Shown here piece by piece: positions 1 to 9,800 of a stretch of 64,000 nucleotides of DNA (positions within the stretch are counted from its first letter, which is position 1; every line of letters starts with the position of its first letter). The DNA is from Heligmosomoides polygyrus polygyrus (lineage: Eukaryota > Nematoda > Chromadorea > Rhabditida > Heligmosomidae). The stretch lies in NCBI GenBank assembly GCA_947396885.1, contig OX377202.1, positions 8,184,001 through 8,248,000 of the forward strand, read 5' to 3'. The position numbers were made by a program, and so were the translations under genes. The notes beneath the pieces are model-generated. The model had not been told where the DNA came from and searched no databases. It saw nothing but the letters and a program-made list of their open reading frames with translations.

Positions 1-96
1 ACTTTACCTTATCTCTACCTGACTCTTATCTTATCTCTACTCCTTATACCCGGCATACCCACGGGTTTAGTTGTTGATGAATCCGGCCTCTGATAG
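1..96. repeat. Right half of a fold-back MITE cut by the window edge
   Basis: The last bases (about 70-96) are GTTGTTGATGAATCCGGCC, the complement of the shared terminus GGGGCCGGATTCATCAAC. The TTATCTCTACCTGACTC core matches the element at 11513-11685. Confidence 0.7.
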
Positions 97-260
97 TTGC
101 CCCTCCCTAGCCAGCAATATTACCCATCGGTGATGTTGCGGCTTATCCTGATGAGCGGCCCCTGAGAGCTATTTGCGCTTCATCGCAGTCGGTGAGGCAT
201 TCTTCTTCCTAGAGCTCAAATAGGTATAACAAGATCTACGGCAGGTGTTTAGCTATGGCC

Positions 261-772
261 AAGATTGGGTTCAATCCCAATGGGGGCCACTTAATAATCA
301 CTTGCAAATGGCAGTTTAGATATAAATTCATGTAACACATACATCAACGAACTTACCTGATCCCCCTCCCCTGGAAATCTTCGATCCTAATCTGAAATTT
401 AAAAAAAATCGCTACGAAACAGACGACGAAAAGCGAACGACGCGAACAACATGCAGCAAAATAAAAAGGCCACCGGGTGATGCGTACTGCTCTCAGGCGT
501 CACTCCATGTGTTTCCACATGTTGACTGAGCAGACGCGCACGCATTTTGTGCGCGGAAATTTGAAAACGTCTATTACGTGCAGAGCCGCTGGACCCTCTT
601 CATGTTTTTGCAACTTTTTTTTTCTTCAATATTCCAGCGATGGGACCCGCCATTTCTTGGGAAGGCATCAGGTAAGCTCGTTTATATGTTGTGCTGCGTG
701 TGTTTTTCCTCAATTAGGTGTGCTTTACAAGCGATTATGAAGTGGCCCCCCATTGGGATTGAACCCAAGATT
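261..772. repeat. 512-bp element with 32-bp inverted ends resembling a tRNA T-arm
   Basis: The sequence at 261-292 (AAGATTGGGTTCAATCCCAA and on to CCACTT) recurs inverted at 740-772. It contains a B-box-like GGTTCAATCCC. The interior shows no convincing coding sequence. Confidence 0.55.
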
Positions 773-866
773 GTTATACTTTTATTAGTATTGTTAATCC
801 GGCTCTTTTGTCAACCTAACGTGTGCTCTCCTTTTCTGAAAGAACATACACTCAAACCATTTGCAG

Positions 867-3800
867 AAAGGATTCGTTCGAACTCACTGTTCACTGGTGC
901 GAATCTTCGTAAAGCAGTCAACGAGGGTGAGCCCTTTTTTCCAAATTTTTTTATTGCACGTATTAAAAAAGTTCGTGCTGCTTGGTATAGTTGCGCTTTT
1001 AAGAAATTTTATTGAACAAATAAATGAGTGAATAAATTCGATGTCGAAAATTTTCGAACCAATGAACACGATTGAACGAGATTTTCGCTCATCATTTTTT
1101 TCGAATTATCGAAAATCGAATAGGCACCATTTTTCGTTTATTCGAACACTAGGAATAGTTGAACGATTTGTTCGAATCAGGTTCCATACTTAAAATTTGA
1201 AGTTTATTCGATCTTCAAAAAGTTATTCGGTTTTCGGGTAATATTCGAGTATGGCTCCCTTCCGATGTTCGAATTCGAGCGAATATTCGAAAATCGGCAC
1301 TATTGTACTTTACGGACTCCACTGGACGAAGAGAGGTCGAAAAAAATTTCGCCCACACTTCGCCTAGGGGGTTATTTGGGGTGCTGATCACGAATCAGAC
1401 ATCCTTTTTTGAAATTTCGGCCGATTACGGTAGGTTAAGGTAGGTACCGGTGACTAGGGCTGTCGAGGTCATAATCACCAATTTCGCCCAAACTTCGCCT
1501 AGAGGGGTTGTTTGGGGTGTTCATCACGAATCTGACATCTGTTTTTGAAATTTTGACCAATTACAGTAAGTTACGGTAGGTACCGGTGACTAAGGCTGTC
1601 GAGGTCATAATCACCAATTTTGCCCAAACTTTGCCTAGAGGGGTTATTTAGGGTGCTGATCACGAAACTGACATCCGTGTTTCGTTTTACGCTGGAGTAC
1701 GGTAGCTTACGGAAGGTACGGGTGACTAAGGTAATGGTCACCGATTTCGTCCAAACTCCAGCGTAAAACGAAAAACTGATGTCAGATTCGTTATCAGCGC
1801 CCAAAATAACCCCTATAGGCGAAGTTTGGGCGAAATCGGTGATTATGACCTCGACAGCCTTAGCTATCCGTACCTATCGTAACCTACCGTAATCTGCCTA
1901 AATTTTAAAAACGAATGTCAGATTCGTGACCAGCACCCAAAATAACCCTCCTGGGCGAAGTTTGGGCAAAAAAAAATTTCGACCTCTCCTCTACCTCTGG
2001 AGTCCCGGAAGTACAATAGTGGCCGAAAATCTAGAAATGTCGAATAATCGACTTTTCGAACAATTACTCAAAAATGTTCAAGAATTTATCATTAGAGCTA
2101 ACATCTACCATTTTCGTTTGAGTCTGAACACTTGTTAAATCAAATTGAACGTTCTTCTAGGCAAGCTTGACGCTTTTGAAAGCAAAGTGAACATCTTTCA
2201 AATCGAAGCATTTCCTCCTCCATAAAGTAGAGACCCTTTAACCCGGACAAATTTTTTTTTCATAGAGAGTTTGGAATTACTTTCTTTTGTTTTTTGTTTT
2301 TTAAAGTTTTTTATATTCACCTGCTCCAAAAAGTGAATACCCTTTCGAAATTTTACTAAATTTTTAATTTGTGAGTTTGTTTAAAATTCATTTTAAAAGC
2401 GGAAAAAGACAGCAGCCACATACTATACTATAAATAGAGAACGCGCCATGCACTCGATCGGATCGCCGCGATTTTCATTTGAGTGATACCGTACATGCTG
2501 TTATACTTATGTAAATAAACTTGAATATTAAATAAGGATAAAGGACGGCGTTAGTCAATCCCTTCTGGGATGCGCCAGCGCATTCTACTTCTACGGGATG
2601 TCGTGGAGGCGACATGAATGCGTATTTGGCCATACAATGACTTGCGGTGGCCAGCCGATGAACAAGTCAGCGCTCTATCCTTCCCAGACACGTCTGGTAC
2701 CAATTCACCGACCCCGGAGGGATGGAAGGCTTGGTTGGCCTGGGCGGGAAATCCGAACCAGGAACCTGGTATCGGGTGCACGCGACAGTCGCGCCTCCTC
2801 CGACTGCGCTACACGCGCCCAAACTTGAATATTATTAAGAAACAAATGCAAAAGCAAAATCCAAACGATCGTTCCGAAACCTCCCACCGCAGCCTTTATG
2901 CTTTCGCAAAAATTTCGAATATTCAAATGGTTTCGAATACCGAAAGTTTTCGAGCATTCGAAATCGAATATATTCGAAGAACGCGATTTTTTGAACATTC
3001 GAATTCGAAAACGTTCAAATAACGCGATTTTTTTAAACATTCGAGTTCGAATATTTAAACTCGAATTAAAAATCATTCAAATACATACTCGAATGGGTCA
3101 TTCGAGCGCAAGTATACATGTTGCTCACTTGAAGCAGCTGTATGAGAATTTAGAACTTTTGTTGTACCGTTAACATCTGTGGAACTCCACGCAAACAGAA
3201 TTTTTGCTATCAATCAAATAAAAATCACGGCGATCTTGTCAGATGCATGAGTAAATCTGTTCTTCTAATAATCTGTACTATTCCTTTTGCTTTCCGGCGT
3301 TTTAAAGCAAAATTCAATTAATTATTTTTACTCAAAAATAAAATTTTATAAAAATTCATTTATACCTACGCTTGCTAGAGCAGGTGAATTTTAGAAAAAA
3401 TTCAAGTAGTATTAAATTTTCATTAAGCAAAAAATTATTCTAATTGCTTCAAAGAGTTTCTATTTTAATTTGGAAAAGAAGTTAGAAACGAAAAATATGA
3501 AAAGTATTCAGTTTGTTTTCAAAATCATCACGCTCGCCTAATAGAGTGCCCAGGGGCCGGATTCAACAACGTCTTACAGCAATATTACTGAGAAAATACA
3601 GCCAAAATTCCTGACAGCTCGGCTTATCAACAAGCGATGATGGTGACATGTTTCACTGTATCGCTTGGTAAGCCGCGCTATTAGGAATTTCGACTGTATT
3701 TTATCCGTTAAATTGCTGTAAGACGCTGTTGAATCCGGCCCCTGTTTGATTTGAAAAGTGTCCAATTAGACGCAACAGTCGCGTAGTGTCACAAATGTGA

Positions 3801-6800
3801 CCCTATCTATTACAGAACAGGGTCATATATCTCGATTAGGGCAATTAGATTTGACCTTTTAGGTTGGAAAAAAGTCTCTTCACACTTCGAAAAGTTTTTT
3901 ACCGTTCTCCTTGTAAACGCACTGGCCAATATTGGTTGCCGATTTCGTAATCCTATCACACTTGTCTACCGTTCGCAGGCGGACACAGGTCAAGACCCTT
4001 CTTGTACTTCGTTATCCATCCAATCTTCCGGACTCAATGCCAGATCCACCTCATGGCCATTTTCGGCACGGCATTCTTCATGAGTTCATTAAACGATCTA
4101 CAGCACGTCAGGCACCAAATTAACCCTATATATGGCTTGGAATCTACTACTCATCGCGCCTGTTATGAGTGGTTCGTAAAGTTTTTGAAGGGAGATTGTT
4201 CACTCGAGGACAAAGCATGGTCAGGAAGGCCAACTGAATTGGACGACACTGAACTACCTCTTTTTCGTACCGATAGTAGGCAGCCGACGCGTCAACTGGC
4301 AGAGAAGCTCGAAATGTCTCATAGGATAGTGGGAATCCATCTGAAGGCTCTTGGCTTTGCATGGAAATTTGGAGCTTGGGTTCTACATGCCCTGTCAGAC
4401 ACTCAGTGCAAAACCACATGTTGCAAGACTCACAAGAGAAACAATAAAGGAGCTGGGCTGGGAGGTAATGCCACATCCACCGTATAGCCCTGACCTCGCC
4501 ACAACCGACTACCATCTCTTCCATGCTCTCAACACATCCAGTTGTTCGATCGAAAGCTTAAAATTCCTATCGGGAAACGAGTACGGCAGGGAGACACGTT
4601 TTCTCCCAAGCTATTCACAGCGGCACTCCATGATGCCGTGAAGGACTGGAACTGGGACGATAAAGGCTACTTTGTCGACGGTAAACGGATCAGCAACCTT
4701 GGCTTCGCCGACGATGTTGTTCTCATCTTATCAGCACTACAGGGGTGAGGGACGTTCTGCCTGAAAGCGGCGCGGGCAAAGGCGCGGGACAGTGCCTGCG
4801 GAGCCAATTAGCGTCGACTCGCGCAGTGACACCCGCCGCTTCGCGCTCGGCCAGAGAGCCTTCGCCGCGGAGGCGATGCTGACCCAGCCAACCAGGGGAG
4901 CCTGTAGGTCGACCAGATTTGGTGTGATTACAATCGATAGAGGGATAGGAGGCTCAGACGGCTTGCATTGGCAGTCCAGAATATGGGACTGGTCTGAACC
5001 CTACCATCTTCTACATCAGAATTTCAAGCTCTATCGAATGAGCAAGGAAAGAATCTTGCCTCAATAACCCTTACAACAATTTCTTTTTTCAGCCGCTGTT
5101 TATTAACTTTCGTTAAATATCAGTTTTTATTTATATCAGAATTAACTACGAGGCATACTTCCAGGCTACTGATGTGAACTCTACCATCTCCTGCATCATA
5201 TCCTGTCTAGATAACCCTTAAGGCGACTTTTTCGGCGTTGTTTATTTTCGTTAAATATCAGTGTTCAGAATTAATTGTGAGGCATGCTTCCATATTACCG
5301 ATGTATACCGTGCCATCTCTTGTACTAGAATTTCGAGCTTGTCGAATATCCAGAAAAGAATCCTGCCTCAATAACCCTTAAAGCGATTTTTTCAGGAGCT
5401 GTTTATTTTTTTTGCTAAATATCGGTTTTTATTCACATATATCAGGATTAAATGCGAGACTTGCTTCCAGGCTAAAATTGCACGAGGATTCCAATTAGAT
5501 AGACGAGAGATCTTTAAACAGAAGTTTAAAGCATTAGTTTCAGCATTACATCTCTTTAGCATTTCGTAACTGATTTTTCTATGGAACTTTATAATGCATA
5601 CATCATATATATCGCGACTAAGACTGGAAGGTGGTTCATGAAATCTAATGTTCAAGGAGAATAAATTTCACCACACAATGCTTCAAATTGCTCGTCCAGT
5701 CGTTTGTGGCTTCTGTCAGTTTTTTGACCTCGCGTTCCACAGGCAATGTACCTGCATAGTCAATGTCCCCACCATTTAGCGAGATAGGGAACATTGATGA
5801 AATGCTTTGAAAAAACTGGAGTACTTCGGTGTTCTTGGGAGGACACCGACTATTAAATCGAACTCCTCGGGCAATTTCAGACTGTGAACATGCTCTACGC
5901 ACTGAAGGATCATAATGTCGTTTTCAAAAAGGTTGAGCACTTGGGGCTTAGAAGGTCTCTCGTCTATCTAACTATATTTCTCGCACAATTTCAGCCTGGA
6001 AGCATGCCTCGCCATTAATTCTGATATAAATAAAAACTGATATTTAAGGAAAATAAACAACGCCTAAAAGCCGTCTTAAGGGTTTTTAGACAGGACAATT
6101 TCTAGCATATTTGACAGAGATCGAAATTCTAGTACAGGAGATGGTAGAGTTCACATCAATAGCCTGGAAGCATGCCTCGCTGTTAATTCTGGTATAAATA
6201 AAAACTGATATTTACCGAGAGTTAACAGCGCCTGAAAAAAATGTTGTAAGGGTTGTTGAGACAAGATTCTTTCCTGGCTCATTCGATAGAGCTTGAAATT
6301 CTGATATAGAAGATGGTAGGGTTCAGATCAGTCCCATATTCTGGACTACCAATGCAAGCCGTCTGAGCCTCCTATCTCTCTATCGATTGTAATCAACCAA
6401 ATCTGGTCGACCTACAGGCTCCCTTGGTTGGGTGGGTCAGCATCGCCTCCGCGGCGGCGGCTGTCTGGCCGAGCGCGAAGCGGCGGGTGTCACTGCGCGA
6501 GTCGACGCTAATTGGCTCCGCAGGCACTGTCCCGCGCCTTTGCCCGCGCCGCTTTCAGGCAGAACGTCCCCCTCCCGCACTACAGAAGTCTAGGGAATGC
6601 TGAACGAGCTCGGCGTGGCGGGTATGAAGACTGGGTTGGACATGAATATGTCCAAAACACAATTTATGGTCAACCAGTGGTGTGACACGGGACTCGTAAG
6701 GTTAAATGGAGTCGCTCTACAACAGGTCGACTCCTACGTCTATCTGGGAAGAGCGCTGAACATGGGTAACCACCTCGCTCCTGAAATCGCCCGCAGGAGA

Positions 6801-9800
6801 CGCGCAGCATGGGCAGTCTTCAGTTCGATTCGCGAAGTCACCGATCAGGTCAAGGATGCCGGCCTCATGGCCTCGATATTCAACGCCTCTGTACTGCCTG
6901 CGATGTGTTACGCGACGGAAACCTGGCCCGACAACAAGACAATCGCCAGAGCGATGCAAACTACGCATCGTGTCCTGGAGGGATGTCTTCTAAGGACAAG
7001 CCTTCGTCAGCAATGGCAAGAAGGCCTACGAAGCTCGGAGCTACGGGAGAAGTCGCAATTAGCAGACCCGCTGCAGTACATGAAGAAGACCAAATATCGC
7101 TGGGCTGGACACCTGCTTCGACGAGTCTTCGTGTCACAGAATGGGCTCCCGAGAGACCATAAGAGACCACTGGGACGACCGCCAACGCGATGGGCAGACT
7201 CATTCTCAAGATCTTTCAGAGAGCGGAGTGTGCCTCTCTGGATGTAAGCAGCCAGAGATCGAGCGGTCTGGAAGAGTTGTGGTCCCCGCTGAGAAGACCT
7301 CCAGCCGACAAATGGATCATCAAAGTCAAAGTCAAAGTTAATGGTACGACTCCAGAACTGCAGTCCTTCAAGCAAGAGGAATTAGAAAAGCACCCGGTCT
7401 TTGGAGAAGTGTATTGGAGCAAAATGGAGTTTACCTCAGTTGATTTGACATTGTAGTTGTGAAGTAATAAATCTTTGAAGAAAATGAAAAGACTTTTTTC
7501 CAACCTAACATTTTTTCATCAACGAGGTGATTTCTGTGAGTGAAAACAACATTCGCCAGGCATCGCCGATTTCAACTCGTGCTTTCTGCAAGAGGTTCCT
7601 TTGCTGTTCCGCAAAAAAGTGATCAAGCCGAACGTTGCCTTGCTTCATGTGAGTGGTGTTCACTGTAATCTGTCTCTGTTGGTGTTCGAATACACTGACA
7701 CTTAAGGTCTCTCCTCCGGATGAGCGAGGCTACTGTTCGTTGGGTACATCCGTGGACACGGCCAGAGCGGGTGCCGGAAACGCGGACCACATCATCGGTG
7801 ATTTTTAATCAAATTGAACTCCTATCTTTTAACAGCTTTCTTCATCAACTTCTATACAGGGACCAGATTCATCAACCGCTTACCGGCTGGAAACGGTGAA
7901 AAAACCGCCAAACCTGATGCTGATGAATGTCATGTCACTGGGTTTAGCGGTAGTTTCACCGTTAGAGGGCGGTAAGCGGTTAGATGAATCCGGCCCCAGA
8001 TATATTAAGAAGGACTTGTTGTGGTCGAAACGCCATTCCTTTCCAGCCATGACGAACAAGCACATGCCGAGGACGTTCGGTGACGCTGTCATCCATTCGT
8101 CTCACTTTGACGTCATCGTCGAAGACAATTCTTTCCTTCTTCATGAACGACGAGTCGGAAAATGCAGCCCCGAGGAGAAGAAAATCGGAGAGCTCATTGC
8201 TGAACACCTTGTGGACAACGGTGCCACTCTTCAAATGGGTGAGATCTGTTCCAATTCAACAGGGTACTACAGGGAACCAGCAGCTATTTATTTATTTATT
8301 TATTTACTGTACGCAGCAGTACTAAGCCGTACTCACAATAACATTTAAAATAAGACGTACATTCCACGAAAAATCGAAAAAATCAAGGGTCTGTAATAAC
8401 AAACTGGGTAACCAAATACTGACCCAGCTGAAAAGGAAGCAGCATAAAACTGAAAGCTAGTGGTATCGATCGATACTGAGTGACCAATTCATACTGCATC
8501 AAGTCCGGTTTGGTGGAACCACCACCAACCAGGGAAATTGCCTTCCATTTTTATGCACTCCCACGTTCCCGCTTCAAATTGCCAAAGCCCCTGGAGGGTG
8601 TGTTACACTATTGGTGCCCCCAAAATTAGGTTTCCTCCTGGTACTGCTTCATTTTTCCGAAGCCGGTCAACATATTCATTTGGCCCTGACAAAAAGCAAA
8701 CTTTTCTGAAAAATCGATTATATGAATCGACATTGATGAACCGATCCTCACTGCTTACTTTTTGCGAAGTCTCCGCTCCGATCAAGATGCTCGTATGCCT
8801 CCCACCACAAGTGGCTGGTTCTGGAGAAAAATTGATTATATTGATTGATATTGTTTGACCGATCGATACCTTTAGCTGTAAGGTGTCTGATCCGACCAGC
8901 ATACCTGTATGGCTTCCACCAGATACAGCCATTCCTGGGGTAAAATTGATTATATCGATTATTATTGATTGGCCTACGGCTAGCGTGCAACAGATCAAAA
9001 CCCGAGTGCGACATAAATACATATACATAAGCGAGATCGGTCGTTTGTCTGTGGGTGAGTGTGTGTGTGTGTTTGTTTGCACAGAAGTGCTGAAGGAGTG
9101 TGTTGGGAGGAAGTATGAGGAGGGGCGGGTGTTGTAGTTGTCACCAGTTGTCAACTGTTGTAGTTGTCGACAGGCGTCCATGTTCAGACGACATGTCACT
9201 GCAGACGTTCAGACGACATGTAGCGCAAAGGACGTTCAGGTTGAGAAGAGGTGTCACCGATGTCGCGCAAGGGTGTTCGGATTCAGACGACGTGTCACTG
9301 ATGTCGCGCAAAGCAGGCCCGCCCCGCTTGAGAAGACGACACCGACGTCGTTCATCAGGTGCCTGGGTTCAGAAGAGGTGTCACCACTGTCGCGAAAGGC
9401 CTTCCAGATTCAGACGACGTGTCAACGATGTCACGCAAAGCATTTCCGGGTTGAGAAGACATGTCACCGACGTCGCTCATCAGGTGCCTGGATTCAGAAG
9501 AGGTGTCACCACTGTCGCGAAAGGCCTTTCAGATTCAGACGACGTGTCACCGATGTCGCGCAAAGCACGTTCGGGTGGAGAACACATGTCACCGACGTTG
9601 TTCAACAGGCGTCCGGGTTCGGAGGAGGTGTCACCGATGCCGCGCGAGGATTCCGGATTCAGACGACGTGCTACCAGTGAAGGTCGCGGGGACACGTGAA
9701 GGATGGGTTCCCGTAAGGGGCACCGATAAAGGGTTGACCAATAAAAGAGGGTCCAGTGAAGGTGGGACCAGCAATGGGGACCTGTGAGGGGGGATCCAGT

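Larger units (their letters stand above)
4540..7345 (+). mobile_element. RTE-type LINE fragment split by a fold-back transposon
   Basis: The 4542-4742 part encodes a reverse transcriptase piece with RVRQGDTFSPKLF and the active-site-like FADDVVLIL. Homology resumes at 6586 with MNMSKTQFMVNQ, DSYVYLGRALNMGN, ASVLPAMCYATETW and the C-terminal KYRWAGHLLRR. Stops and frame changes mark it as dead. The 3' end finishes in a TCAAAG-repeat tail near 7320-7340. The first RT motifs and endonuclease are absent. A further copy of its 3' end lies at 27000-27262. Confidence 0.85.

Noticed and set aside
2551..3076. Recurring 76-134-codon frames at 2.6, 10.2, 46.2, 56.0, 60.5 and 62.3 kb
   Set aside because: Identical translations come from copies of the same SINE on both strands, not from a gene family.
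9180..9680. CRISPR array
   Set aside because: There are no unique spacers between repeats, no cas genes, and the DNA is eukaryotic.
9100..9787. Overlapping 108-199-codon forward frames
   Set aside because: They follow from a stop-poor minisatellite whose unit is close to a multiple of three; all three frames are open at once and no domain is seen.
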